A stretch of DNA of 64,000 nt, taken from NCBI GenBank assembly GCA_014706295.1, contig JACSVZ010000001.1:39740383-39804382 (forward strand). Direction: 5' to 3'. Origin of the DNA: Lycocorax pyrrhopterus obiensis (Eukaryota > Chordata > Aves > Passeriformes > Paradisaeidae). Under the pieces are notes generated by a model. The model was given only the letters and a program-made list of their open reading frames with translations. It searched no databases and was not told the DNA's origin. Shown here one piece after another: positions 24,901 through 37,918 of this stretch. Numbering within the stretch: position 1 is the stretch's first letter; each line of letters begins with the position of its first letter. Both the position numbers and the translations under genes were made by a program.

Positions 24901-25355
24901 AAAAGCTTCCTGTTTGTTCCTCCAGTTGCCCCAAGGAGTGACCTTCCCCCCAACCCATTTTTTCATATGTTGCTAACATGGTTTCCCATCTCCTGCTTCC
25001 AATGCACATAACTAAGGCTCTTGGACAGACAGTAATTTTGCTTGTTAGGGTAGTTAGAGAAGAGTCAGGCACTTACCCTTCTATTTTTGTTAATATATTC
25101 TGACAGCAATATTGGCTCTTTGTCAGCTGTGGGAGAAATACACCTGGTTTTCTTTATAAACGTATTCCATATACGCTTTTCATACAGAACATCACACACA
25201 TATTTAAGTGGATGCACTTCCCAATTACCTCAGCCAAGCAACAACATCATATGGTATTCACAGCCTTCCTCTTAACTCACAGCCATTCATCTCGGTGCCT
25301 GTGTGAACCTGGCCCAACAGCTTCAGTCAAAAGCTACTGTGTTGTTGGTACTCAC

Positions 25356-25544
25356 CCATCTTATTTCCTCAACATTTTCAACCTTTGGCAGCATCATGCT
25401 TGAAGGAAGGGTCTTGGACTGCAAAAGCACCTCTAGATCTTCTTCTGCAAGGCCGCTGGACACAGAGTTTATCCTGACACACTTTTCCGCGTGGCCAAAG
25501 TCAAACTCTTCAAGGGTTTTTACAATGGTCAGTCTCGCTTCCCT
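25356..25544 (-). CDS. CLYBL: CLYBL internal exon (about exon 3): barrel strands with the substrate-binding Arg
   Basis: This exon encodes 63 residues, starting REARLTIVKTLEEFDFG and ending LMLPKVENVEEIRW-like (PSSMMLPKVENVEEIRW). It matches human CLYBL at the segment with CVRVNSVSSGLAEEDLE and LPSSLMLPKVE. CLYBL is a mitochondrial Mg-dependent citramalyl-CoA lyase of the HpcH/HpaI-CitE aldolase family; it splits citramalyl-CoA to acetyl-CoA and pyruvate and supports itaconate breakdown and B12 homeostasis. The Arg in CVRINS is the family's substrate-binding Arg (family knowledge). On the minus strand the acceptor is ATATTGTAG|AGGG and the donor is AGATGG|GTGAGT, which is strong. The exon is 189 bp, phase 0 at the end. 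The 5' boundary rests on the AG at 25546-25545; a second AG two bases later would shift the frame, so the first is preferred. The tract before the acceptor is interrupted by an AT repeat. Confidence 0.95.
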
Positions 25545-28500
25545 CTACAATATATATATGAGTTCAGATGCACAAGAAAAGAAAAAGAAAGCATATTTTC
25601 TATTGACAGAAAAATGCACTGAGAAGAAAACTTGTTGAAATGACACAAGGGAAAAGCTAGACAGCCAATATAGTGGTGTCCTCAAAATGTCCATCACTCT
25701 TGGACTTTATTGAAGCAGTCATCACCAGAATCTCACAATTTTACCTTCCTCTTTAATGTTTCTTTATAACTGGTAAATTCAATGCATGGGGTTTCTACCA
25801 CTTGCAGAAAACAAGACTTTCATGTCTGCTAGTGCTGAACATGTGTAACACAAATCTTTACACTAACATAATGTGTTGCACTAACTGTCTTCTCTCTCAA
25901 AAATGACATGTTCTCAAATTTGCATTAAAAACCTCATTTTTGTAGTTCAGCTCTATATTGCCTGAATGTCAAAAAGCACAGATGTACACACACTTCTTTG
26001 GCTTTCCTTTACTCCATCTATTCAAAGTGCATTAAAGGCAGTAATAGAGTTCACAACTTGCATATAAAAACAACACTGAAATAACTCAAAGATTTTCTTA
26101 GACCACATAAAAGGGTATTCTGTTGGCACAAAATAAAATCTCCAAAGACACACGCTTCCCCTGGTCGTTTGCTATTTCTGTGAATGTAAATTTACAAATC
26201 TGTTTAATAGTTGATTTGCATGAAGAACACTGGCATGCTTTTCTGAAATGAAAAGCATTTCTTGGCCTGGAGAAGGGGGTAGGGGTTGAAGGAGGGTGCT
26301 GGGCTCCCTGCTTCCTGCCAACTGAAGTTTCAACCCCAAATTCCTTCCACTCACCAACAGCCCCTAACAAATTCGCATTGTCAAAATGCACACTTATCAA
26401 AAGTCATTTCATTTGTGAAGAGTTTTTATGGGGCTAATAAAACTTTAAAGCTCCTGACTCATGGAGGCTCAGGAATGACTTTAACAATATGCAGTTGCTG
26501 AATAGGGATGCTTTTCAAGAAAACAGGCAAACTCAAGGGGAAAAAACAACCAAAAAAAATCACCAAAGTTAATACACAGGCTAATACAAATCAGCAAGAG
26601 AGCACATGACAGTAGATTTAAACCAGACGGATGCAAACCTCTGTCGGCAAGAGGGGCAGAGGTGGTTTCCCAATGTGGTCTGAGTTAAACAGTGTGAGGG
26701 AACAGTAGCTTACAGTTGTCAGGACCGATGAGAACAGGGTCTCCCAGGCCAGTTTAAGACAGCTCTGCAGTGTACTGATTTACAGGGCTGGGACTCCTGA
26801 TAATTAGGGTAAGTTTAGAGAAAAGCAATTGGTGGCTCTAACTGGTTAAAAAGAAGGAATAACGAAGCAGAAAGTTAATGAAATCTGAAGCGAACAGCCT
26901 TCAGCTTGAGGCTACAAGCCGTGCTTCTCCAAAGGTTGGGAGCATATGCCCGTTAATCGGACAGACGGGAACAAGGCACCCATGTATGTATCCCTGGGTT
27001 GCGATCAAGGGGCACGTTCAGAGGTAATCTCTGGAAAATGCAACCCAAAACATTCGAACTGCTGTTAATGGACTCTGTCTGGGGCCATTAGGAAAGCCAC
27101 ATAAAGATGCACACAGTTTAGTACAAACATGTCCAGCTGGAAGACAGCTCCAGCGCATGGCTGTCTGAAATGGTTCTTCCAAATTAGGTAAACTGAACCA
27201 TATGATGCCAACACCGGGAAGTACAAATCCCCTATGTTTTCCTTCTCCGAACTGGGCTAATGGGTTTCTAGGGCTGGGCTGAAAGTTTCTGGATGTGATG
27301 CAGAAGGGTAGCTTAAAAACACACTCCAAACCAATTTATGCTTTTAATTAAAGTCAGATTATCATCGTTTCAGCACACACCAATCCAATTTGCAAAAGAG
27401 AAATCTTCCCAAAGTATCCTCTAAGGCAGCATCCAACTCCAACTGAAGGCACGTCTCTAGCAAACCTGCATCTTAATTTGTTACTATATTTTTTCAGAAT
27501 TTAATAATGAGCACTAGGCCATCTCATATCTATTTTTCTCCTCAGTCTGCAAACTCCCTTCCCAAAAAAAGACAGATCGTGTCTTTCTAGGTATATTTCC
27601 ATACAAAACACTTATTAACAGGCTGTTGCTGTTATCAATTTACATAAACTAAATGTGCAGCCCTCTGGTACATATCCCAAAAATAACCAACAACTTCACT
27701 GAATTTATACCAACCAACAAACATGGGGAGGGGGTTGTTGTTTTTTCCCATATTTTAATAGAAAATATGTTGCTATGTTAGTTAACACACCCATGCCATC
27801 TGTTGGGTTGAGAATTGATGCATTTTCTTAGAACCGCTATGTTTTAGATCTGTCTGCCTAGATACCCCAGGAATGGAAACGTTTCCTTTCCATGATATAA
27901 TACTTCCAGGCACTATAGTTTCCACAGCAAGAATCAATTTATGTTTTTAATTGTGGAACAAACTGATGGGACCTGGCTGCCAAAGCCAGAGCTTGTGAGG
28001 GGGCTGATTCAGTGCCTACCCTTCCTACAATGGAGGAAATCCAACTGATGTTAGTGGGGAGCATCAGGTCCCCATAAAGGTTTCCAATAAAACATTTCAT
28101 GGGTAAATAAAAAAACATATACTAAAGCCTTTGACTAAATGTACTAAAACAATGGAGGAAAGGGAGAGCCCTTTCTGCCTCATGATGCAGGGAAATGCAG
28201 ATGTTATTCTTATTGTAGGATTCATGCAAAGGCTAAAGGTCTAATAGGTAAACTACTTCAACATTATAACAGAGAAGAAAGTAGTCCTTGATACAGTAAT
28301 ATCTTTACTGCCAAGAATGGGAAAACTAGAATTTTTAAGGAATGGTGAGAAAAATATTTGCCCTGTTCTTCACATGAGAACTACAACATCAGATAATACT
28401 TTGTCATGAAAGAATGGCTGATAAAGAAATAAACCCAGTCATTAAGTAGAACATTTCATACCCAGGTAGCTTGAGATGGTGGTATCCTCCTTGGGTTTTA

Positions 28501-28860
28501 TGTGAGTTGGGTTCTTTATCAAACTGAACAAGAGAGAAAGGCAACAGAGAGCTTCATGGTAAATAGCGATATCATTAAAATACGCTAAATTTGCAACTTG
28601 TGTTGGAAAGCTCACTGAGGGAAAAAAAAAAGGTTGGTCAGAGTGGCTGCTTTAGTGCCCCTTCTGTTTGACTCTGAGGAGGACACAGGAAGAGGTTCTT
28701 TTTCACGTGCAGCTACGACAACTGGGGAAGATAAAGGTTTCGGTGACGTAGCACTGCTGACAAATCCATTGCTACTCAAACACACAGACACTGTAATTAA
28801 AAATGGGAATACGCGTATTGCCGGCTCGACTGGCACCCATTAAACCTAATAACTAACCAT

Positions 28861-29140
28861 CCTCATGAGTTTCTAGCTCTGAATTATCAAATCTGCAAAG
28901 AAAACAACATCCGTCCACTTTTACACTCCAGTGGAAGAGGTGGTCCCTCGCGGCAGGGCTGCGCAGTCTCGCCATCTGGAGAATAAATCGAGTGTGAAGT
29001 ACAGTATAGTTTGGGACCAAGCTCCGTGGCGGCAGCCCAGCAGTTAGTTCATTAGTCCCAAACTTGCGGGGATTAGTGCGGTATCAGCTCTACTGTCGGG
29101 TGGGATCAGGCAGGCAGAGCGCGAGGCTCGAGGAAGGGGG
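28861..29140. promoter_or_regulatory. CpG-rich intronic element with a 10-bp inverted repeat
   Basis: Thirteen CpGs fall between 28949 and 29131, far above the surrounding intron. AGTTTGGGAC at 29008-29017 is the exact reverse complement of GTCCCAAACT at 29055-29064. GGATTA, an OTX/PITX-type core, is at 29070-29075. No exon or transposon was recognised here. It could be an enhancer, an alternative promoter or an insulator; the evidence is compositional only. Confidence 0.4.
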
Positions 29141-29349
29141 TGGCAGCAAAGAAGGAGCCCCTTGGGCTTATTGGTAAAACCACAGAGTATAAGGGCACCC
29201 AAATAGGTGCTTTTGGTAACAGTATTTGGAAACAGCTTCCCGTCATCTGAATCAGTACCTTTCCATTTTTCCTTTTTTTCTTTTTCTCACCTTTTTATTC
29301 CTTTGCATTATATGTCACAACATAGAAATTTCCACTTCAGAACAGAAAA

Positions 29350-29388
29350 GCCACAGAACTGGAAGAAAGAATGCCACAGAACTGGAAG
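29350..29388. repeat. 16-bp direct repeat with 23-bp period
   Basis: GCCACAGAACTGGAAG occurs at 29350-29365 and again at 29373-29388, separated by AAAGAAT. Confidence 0.9.
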
Positions 29389-31558
29389 CTCAGCCACCCA
29401 CTCACCCTGGACACACTGTTAATACAGCAAAAATGAAGCAAAGACGGTCAGATTAACAGCAGATGGAAAAATTACATTTTCTTCTTTCTTTTCAAACTGG
29501 TACAATTCACTACAATCCTTCTTTTCAGCGCTGTGATTTCTAGACCTACCTGATTTTGAGGACAAAATCTCTGTTTTCCTTTATTTTTCTTGCCTAGTCA
29601 CCCCTCTTTTTTTTCTAAAGACCTCCAGGTCTTAATGTAAAGATAATGTTCATACTTAAATATATGTTTATATATAGATCTCATCCTGTTAACATCTTTC
29701 GGTAATGGTTCTTCATATGGAAGCGCAAATATATGATGCAGTAAAATGGCAGGCCAGAATCTATCATCCTCAATGCCAAAATAAGGTGGCATGTTTCAAA
29801 CGGGAGAGGAAAAATTAATTACTATAATCACAATTCAAGTTCTTTTTTTTGTGACAGGTCCGACATGGTAAAAACATACAATTATGTGTTCTTGTTAATT
29901 CCTTGGAGTGGTTTGTTTACAGAATTTGACGTTGCTGAATCTTTTGTCACTCATATTAGTGCATGCCATACGAATGCACCTCTCAAATAAGATTTTGCAG
30001 AACTGCACGTATATATAATATACCTACAGTAGCTTTTGTGCAGAATAGAGTTTCTGCAGGGGGAAAGTCTGACACTTTCTGCATGCATCATTCTCCAACA
30101 ATGAAGTGATGCTGTACAGAATGATGGCATACAAATGCCATTTAGTTTCAAATTCACAAATGGGACTGGCAAGAGAAAAGACAAATCACATTTGTTTTTA
30201 AGAAAACAAAGAGAACAGTAAATGTGGAGCAGAGTGCTTCTGAGAGCAGGAGGTACTTGTCTCATGAGACTTGCTTTCCACCTTACACGCATCAGGTACT
30301 TGTGAGAACAAATCTTTGAAACGGCAAGTACGTATTTCTAGTTAGTTTTGTTAGACTGAAAAACTGCTGTAAAATATGCACAAAGCCTCCAGGAAGTTAT
30401 TAAGAAAAAATTAAATATTTTCTCATTGTTACCTCTGAGCAGATAACCAGTTAATGAGTTTTTAAAGATTTAAGACATTTTAAAACACATTTTCTTTTGG
30501 TTCAACATGGAACACACCCAACCCACCATGCAACCAATCCTAAAGGAAAGAAGGAGCAGGAATGGGGAGGAAGAGGGAGAATAGAGTCTCCATCAACTAT
30601 GTTGGTCTCTCTCCTCTGTAGTTCAGGCAAACACACATTTTAGAGTACTGCAAGACACTGATTTTTCTGCTACTCTTTCCTGAAATCTTTGTATTATTTA
30701 TTTAATAATTATTTTGTCTTTTATTTTTTTTGTTTAATACCAACCTTTTCACTTGTCTGAAAAAGATTCTTCATGACATCATAATGAGTCATCTAACTCT
30801 GTGCACTTCTAGCATCTGCTGCTTTTCTCTCTGCTCTGCTAATTGTCCTTACATGCAGTACATGTCTAGCAACACTAAAATGATGCAAACACCAGTAGTC
30901 AGCATTGTGAACTAAGCAGCAATTCAATCATGCTCTGCTGAGGAAATCAAATTTCTTTGCCCATGTCTCTAGAAGTTTCATTTAAGGTCTGGGAACACAT
31001 CAGTGCTCTTATCAACAATATCCATCCTGTATTTTCAAAAGACAAGATCTCTAAAAGCTGTCTAGGAACAGCTGGGAATGTTTGCTGCCATGTAAGCCTA
31101 GCAAGCCTCTCCCTCCCTCTACCAGTGTGGACAATGTGGATCCTGAAGATATTAGGTGGGGGTCTATCCAACATCTTTAGAGTTGGGCAGTTTCCACATA
31201 TGGAGGTCAGGTGGCCTGTCCTGAGATGCTGTGAATATGGAGAACCAGGGAACAAGAGCCTGAGGTTGTCCCAGCCACCAGCCCAGGACCCAGGGCTCAC
31301 GAATCCCAGTAAGCTTTAGGGGTGCTCAGCTATGTAAACACTAAATTTCTTCTGATCCTAACTGTCCAAGGGTGTGTACATGAGTGCAACAGCAAGACAT
31401 TTCCACAAGTTGTCATCAAGGTATTTTTCTGACTTGCACATATCTCAGAGAAATTTAAACAGAGGCCAGTAGGCTGCTGGAATGAGCTGGCACATAGAGA
31501 TATTCACACATGAGGACTGAGTATAAACGTCTTAGTAACAAAAATAATACAGCACGGT

Positions 31559-31590
31559 ATGTGTGTGTGCACGTGTGTGTCCGTGTGTAC
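31559..31590. repeat. Interrupted GT microsatellite
   Basis: Three short GT runs are separated by GCAC and TCC. Confidence 0.85.
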
Positions 31591-31860
31591 ATAAACACAG
31601 AGACAGGCCTGTACCTTAAGACTATGTGTACAGAAATGGTTCAAGAGGTTTTTAATGATAGTAATATATACGGCAGCTTAAATAAATGAAAGTTTTGTTC
31701 ATGTAGGTACGCAGCTATTCTTCTCTCTGCCAACTTTTACAAACACTTACAAAAGAGATGTAAACAACCTTTCAATTAACACAAATCAAGCTACCACTAA
31801 TTTAAGCTGGCTGCAAGAATTAGTCTCTTTACTTTTTTCCCTGGCTTTCTGAAGATACTT

Positions 31861-32020
31861 TTGGTGTTGTGACAGATTAGCATCACAAATGAAAAGCCTT
31901 TAGAAGTATTAGTGTTAATTAGTCTTCCTGGACAGTCCAAATGAGCTGCTGCATGATGAAATAAGGCCACAAAATATGCAATCTACTATATCAGTTTAAA
32001 AAAGGGTAATATTTTCTTTC
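31861..32020. promoter_or_regulatory. Candidate regulatory block with MEIS and homeobox motifs
   Basis: TGACAG (MEIS-type) at 31870-31875 is followed directly by ATTAGC, and TAATTA lies at 31916-31921. The block is repeat-free and CpG-poor. The call is weak and based on motifs alone. Confidence 0.25.
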
Positions 32021-35000
32021 ATCTGAACTCTATGTTAATTTTTTATTTAAAATTATTACCATTTAAGATGCATTTATTTAGCAGTATGTAATAGATAACT
32101 ATGGAAAATGTGTGCATTTAGACACCCATCTTGTATTTTTACAAGTGCATCTTTTTGTTAATGCTGATAAAGAAATACACTGCTGTCAAAAGTACATCTG
32201 TTTTAGTAAACTATCAATCCCTGTTCAGCAGCTGATTTCAGGTGTGATGATTCTAAGTGAGACATGGATCAAATGTTTTAAAGACTGGAAAATTATTGCC
32301 TCAATTACTTAATAAATCAACTGAAAAAAATACTTAAAGCCAAGAGATGTAAACAGAGGTTTTCTGAAAAAAAAACAACTGGCCAGAAGTTTATGCCTGC
32401 TTGTACTGGAGGAACCAGTGTCTGCCCCAAGCTGCTTAATAGCCCCTAGGAACGAGGAAGGCATTAAGAAAAATCAGGTTAGGTGTTCCATGGCATCTCT
32501 TATCCTTCCTCTTTCCTGGAAGAAACTTTTCCCAGTCTACCTACAGTCTTAATAAAACTAGGTGTTTCAAAGAGAAAGCTTGAAACAACTGTTGTGTTTC
32601 TGGTGTTGTGCAAATACTGATTAACAGCTCTTATCTCAGTTTCCATAAACTGTCTTATCTGCATTGGTGAATTAGCAAATTAATATTCTGTAATGTGATC
32701 AAAACTCCACAGAATGCCCTAAGTCCAAGTGTTTACAGCTCATGCCCACAGTAAAACTGTAATGGTACAAAAAAGCTCTCAACTCTTCATTTTCAATTTA
32801 CATTTTAAAGTTAAGTTGTGTCACCTTGTAGATATATTTCCATGTAGTGGGGATTCAAGACCAAAACTGGTCTCTCAGGTATCTTACGCTGGGCAAGGCA
32901 CTCCCAGGAAGTCCTCCCACCAGATGGGTTCTTGAGCCATCTAGAAGAGGACTTCTGAAACCTTCTCATCCCACAGGATTTTTTTTAAAGTAGAAATTAC
33001 CTCATGTAGTACTGTATATGCCCTTGTGAGATCATGCCATTTGTATCAATTTCCAGGTACAGACCCTCTGAGAAAATCTATACCACTGGATTAACTTAGC
33101 TCCCAGCTTCACCTGAAGGTCTTGGGTCCCAGCTGCCCACAAGGCACAACTGCTCACGTACATCCAGACTCTCCTTTGGGGGACTGAATCATCTATTTCC
33201 TCCAAACCACAACACAGGTGTGGTTTCAGAGATAGGTCTCTCCAGGCATCATGCCCAAAGAGTGGTTTGGGCAGGACGGCACCAAGTTCAGATGCCCCCA
33301 CTCTGCTCCAGCAAAGCCTGTGTCCCTTCAAACACTCACATGAGCCATCTTGCCATGCCCCAGGGTGTACATGACATCCTCAGCTGAAGTTTAAAAACCT
33401 CGTGGTGGTATGCCACCCTGTTCATAAGATGGAAATCAAGAAAACACACCCTAAAAACAACCATACTACAAACCTAACTACTCTATCAAAACCCCATGAG
33501 GAGACACAGGGCACTCATATGCTACTAATCCATCACTGCACTTAATCTGCTCTAGAGATGTGCCCCTATGCCATGTGGGCACAAGCCCCTCTGCCACGCT
33601 AGGTGAGGGCAGCAGGGATCTCTCCTTGGATCACACGCATTTAGCATTGTAGAAGTACCCTGTAATTGCAGTAATTACTTCCACTGGAGAATAATGTTAG
33701 GAGATGTTGAACACAGGAAACTTTGATCTAACAAGCTTTGCACTACATTGACACAACTCTTGCCTTACTGCAAAGCAAACTTGTTTTATACTTGTATTTC
33801 TCAGCTAGTGCTCATCTTAAAAAAGACCCACCTCATTAAGCTGGATTTTGCCAGAAACGCTTCTTCTTTCTCTACCAGAAGAAGGGCTTCCTTTTGATAG
33901 AAATCCCATGTGGATGGGTGACTGGAGTGAGTAAAGGAACCCAACAATCCCCACTTCACCCCAAATGCAGGTTTTAGCACGTCCTGCAGGCAACAGTTTC
34001 TCAGATGCTCCATATGATGAGGCAAAGCCTACACCTTCTGGCAGAGTCCCTGAAGGATGGGCAGCAGTACAAAAGCTGTTGCCCTCCCTTCTTTCCACCC
34101 CCACATCCCAGGAGTGGGAGAGGGGAAGCAGCACCAGAATGCCATGTCCCATGTGTCCCCGCACTGGCAGTGACTAGCTGAGGCAGAGACTGATCCTTGA
34201 TACAAAATAAAATTATTAAAAATAAACTCCATGACTCACGTATTCATGGCAAGGAGTAGGAACCTTTTCGAAATGAATTAACTTGTGTTCTGTGCTCTAA
34301 ACAAAACCTGACAGTGTGAATTTTCCCCTGTCTAGATCTGTGATTGATGTCAAAGGAACTGAGATTTTCCTCCTGTTTGAAAGTGGGACCTGAGAAGGTG
34401 GTTGTTTTCTAGGTCAGATCTCACCCATGTCAATCCAACAGTTGTAGGGTGGTACTTGTACATCACTGATAGAGGTATTGTACTGGTACAAAACAATACA
34501 CACCTTTATAGACATGGAGAGAATTGTTTACTGGTATTCTTGAAAACCTGATGAAGTTCCTCATTTAGATATTCCTGATTGCAATGGAAATCAGGAACTT
34601 GTGACATTTCTTTCCCTAAGCTTTTCTTCAACTTACTTTCCTGATGAAATAAATTATTTTTAAATGCTAGGCTGACTGAGAAGGTGCTCCTCAGTGGGGC
34701 TTCTGGAATATCTATGAAGTTGAAAGTAAAGTTGGTGCATATTTCCCAATAAAACAATAAAATAAACCAATATATGATTATTTATGCAAGATATAAGCAG
34801 TTCCTGCCCTCTTCCACTTATTCCCACTCCATGCCCCACTTTTTCTTTATGCAAGCATTTCCAATCAACTGTTTCTTGAGCCAAGATGCAAACTGGATCA
34901 CTGAAGCAATCCCATTAGAGAAACTCGGGTTTTTCTGTATGGGAAAGTAGGATTTTGTTTTTTACCCCAGGCCATTTAATCAGTCCTGTTTACAGCCTGA

Positions 35001-36937
35001 CCAAACAAACAATTGCACCACTGCAAGCAAGGGCATGGCAAAGGATGACAATAAGCAGCTAGGAAGGGCAACTTGGGAAAAGGAACTTCTTGAGCTGTTT
35101 TTGTTTTTCTTTCTACCAGAGCCCAGCCAGCTAAGCACCCATTATTTCACATAGTTTGTGCCAATGAGTAGAGTAGTAGGTAGGATTCAAGCAAATGCCT
35201 GCATCCCTTAACAAGCCTCACTACAAACCTCCATTTTTGCATCCATATACATTTCCCCATAAAATTACCTCAGCATAACCAACAGGGGCATCTGGAAGCA
35301 GAGCACCTCGTTAAATCATTGATTACTTGACTAACACAACTTCTGCCCTCATTTATGTGATTCCCTTCATAACCTTTTTCCAGGCCTGAATATGCAGGGC
35401 TCCTTCACCTGTGCTTTTGTTACCTACTCTTGCATCTGTACAAATCTGACATGAATTTCATTCACTTCAAGCACACTGTCAGGGTTTGAGTTCAAATTCT
35501 TTACACATGGCTTATCAGGTATTTTCTCTCACTTTCTGGACAATGACTCTGCCAAATGCAGTGTAAGTAAAAGACAAATAAGAAGATGGGTTCAGCTTTG
35601 GACCATTTCTAAAAACGTACAATAAATGCTGGGGTCTGCCTGGACTTTGTACTGATTTGACTACTTCAGATTTAGTTGACACCAATAACATAAAGTTGAT
35701 GCAAAGCTCTGGCATGAAACTACTTGCTAAAATGCTACTAGCAATATTATTTATTCTCCTGTGTGAATAAAATTAAAGAACAATCAGGATTTTACAGCAA
35801 TATAACTGCATAATACAGTACTGCTGCTTTGTTTATCTTCATTAATTTTAAACCAACAGTGATAAAATAGAATTCAGTGTTTACAAGTTTGACACCCATT
35901 AAACTGCCTTTTTTTCCACTTTCGTTTCCTCTTACATTTCTGCCCAACTTGCTTTATTGTTGTGTAACTGTCTGAACAAAGTATGTATTTAGCAATTTTT
36001 TTGGTCTTTTTACTTGATATGACTCTCCTTCTTGATCTGAATGAAGGACTGCCAAAAGAAATTAGTGAAAATATGTTCTATTTACCTAAAAAATCTCTTT
36101 TTCGGGAAACTGTCCTGCTTTACTTGCTAAACCTGTTTATATTTTCTGATTGCCCCAGTAATAATGTGTTTTGTATTGAGAGCAGAAGGTAGTTTTCCCC
36201 CCAAAGTGCTCAGAGACATTTTCTTCAGCCAGAATCCCCACTCCCATCACCTGCATCAGGTGCAGGTTAACCCTGGTGGGACTCAGGTGATACTCCCTTC
36301 CCTTTTCTTGGCAGTGGCTTCTCCCTATGCTGCCAGCCTGCCACCAAGCATCGTGTCTGTTTGGCAGCCACCTCTGCAACCTCCGGAAGCTCCCTGGCTC
36401 CATTTTCTCATTCCAGCTGGGCACTGAGGCACTGTCCCCGTCAGTGTGTTTGCAGTGCTTGTGCTGGTGTGTGGTTATGCTGCTGGACACAGAAGGTTTT
36501 TCATGTCCTTTCCTGGTTAAAGTGTCTTTGCTTTCGCTTACAGTGGGGCTGTAGCCAACACAGTCCAAAGTGGTCCTAGCAGTTACTCTACATCTAGAGA
36601 ACATCACTTATTTTCTGAGGACAAAACACAGTGGCGTTAATGCTCTTCGTCTTTATCTGTAGGCAAGTTCCCTACCTATTTCTCTTCTCACTCTTTGATT
36701 TGGCAAGCAATCATCAATAAACTTCTTAGGACGTCTCCTCTTTAGAGGCAGTTTCTGCAGCACGGGTGCAGGAACAAATCCTTCTTGAACCCACTAGACC
36801 ACTCCAATACCTGAGGGTGCTCTACAAGGTACAACAGTACCAGAAAACTATTGTAAAGTTTGTATCTTACTGAAGTCTCTTTCTTTCCTGGTTCTTCATT
36901 TGATCTATCACCTTTCCCCACTGGGCTTCAGATGAAG

Positions 36938-37395
36938 TCAAAGAATCACAGGATTGCTGAGGTTGGAAGGGACCTCTGGGGCTCATTTGTCCAATGCCCG
37001 TGCTAAAGCAGGGACACCCAGAGCTGCTCTCCTGGGACTATGTCCAGATATCTCCAAGGATGGAGACTCACAACTGCTGGGAAACCCATCAGTGATCAGT
37101 CACCGACACAGTGAAGAAGTGTTCTGATGTTCAGAGGGAACCTCCCACGTGTCAGCTTGTGCTCGTTGCCTCCAGTCCTGACACTGGGCAGCACTCAGCA
37201 GAGCCCGGCTCTGCCCTCTTTGCACCCTCCCTGCAGGTGTTTACATACATTGATGGGATCCCCCCAAGCTGAACAGTCTCAGCTCTCTAAGCCTCTCCTC
37301 AGATGAGAGACACTCCAGTTCCCTTAACATTTTTGGAGCCCATTCCTGATGTCTCTCCAGTATATCCATGGCTCTTGTGTATTGAGATCTCTGGC
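36938..37395 (-). mobile_element. CR1 LINE 3'-end fragment
   Basis: The plus strand reads AAGAATCACAGGATTGCTGA, then GGTTGGAAGGGACCTCTGGG, and later AGCTGAACAGTCTCAGCTCT and CCTCTCCTCAGATGAGAGAC. This is the reverse complement of the 3' untranslated end of avian CR1 LINEs, so the element lies on the minus strand with its 3' end near 36938. About 460 bp survive and there is no coding part. CR1 insertions are typically 5'-truncated (established). This is the clearest bird signature in the window. Confidence 0.9.
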
Positions 37396-37620
37396 ATTGT
37401 CTTCCAAATGATTTGCATAGTTTAGAAGTCCTCTCTGCTATTTATCAGACATCTTTGATCATATTAAAACTGTCTACTTATTTTTTATTTTTGGAAAATG
37501 TTAAGGTCCATGTAAAAAATATTACTAGTATTCAGCACTCCATTTTATTTACTAATATTATTGTTTTTAAAATTCTCATGTCCCTTCATGCTCTAAGCAT
37601 CACCTTTTCCAATACAATTC

Positions 37621-37918
37621 TCATTTCCAACTGAGTGATTTGATCTTTGCTTTAAGATAATTTTTCATCTGTTGCTTATTTGGCTTTATTTCTTCTTGAC
37701 CAGGTTTCACAGCTTCAGATTCTGTGTTGGCAGTTTCTTGGCCAGTTTTCCTTTCCTGTTGACCAGATATAATCTCTGCCAGTATGGATGCTAAGTCCTC
37801 TATTGCTGGCCAAGCAAGAATCAATCATGCTGGATCTTACTAATATAAATTTACACTTAAGAGAAATGCAAGCCTCTTGGGAATTAACATCTGCCCTAAC
37901 ATAAACTTTGCTTATGAA
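37621..37918 (-). other. Unrecognised open frame with charged, polar C-terminal half
   Basis: A frame of about 98 codons without stop runs on the minus strand from just after a TAA near 37921 to a stop at 37621. From its Met (position 37824) it encodes 67 residues. The second half is rich in Q, E, K and N (QQERKTGQETANTESEAVKP) and ends with a basic stretch. I recognise no family. No start context, splice signals or neighbours support expression, and it may be chance or the remnant of a mobile element next to the CR1 fragment. Confidence 0.15.

Larger units (their letters stand above)
21820..25355 (-). other. CLYBL intron between exons 3 and 4 (3536 bp)
   Basis: Donor GTGAGT; acceptor region with three stacked AGs. 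It contains an A-run at 22440, poly-purine tracts near 23620-23660, a G-run cluster at 23962-23990 and a homeobox-motif-rich block at 24540-24900. No transposon was recognised. Confidence 0.9.

Noticed and set aside
36137..36607. 156-codon open frame on the minus strand.
   Set aside because: No domain or compositional signature of a protein; overlapping plus-strand frames are also open, as expected from base composition.
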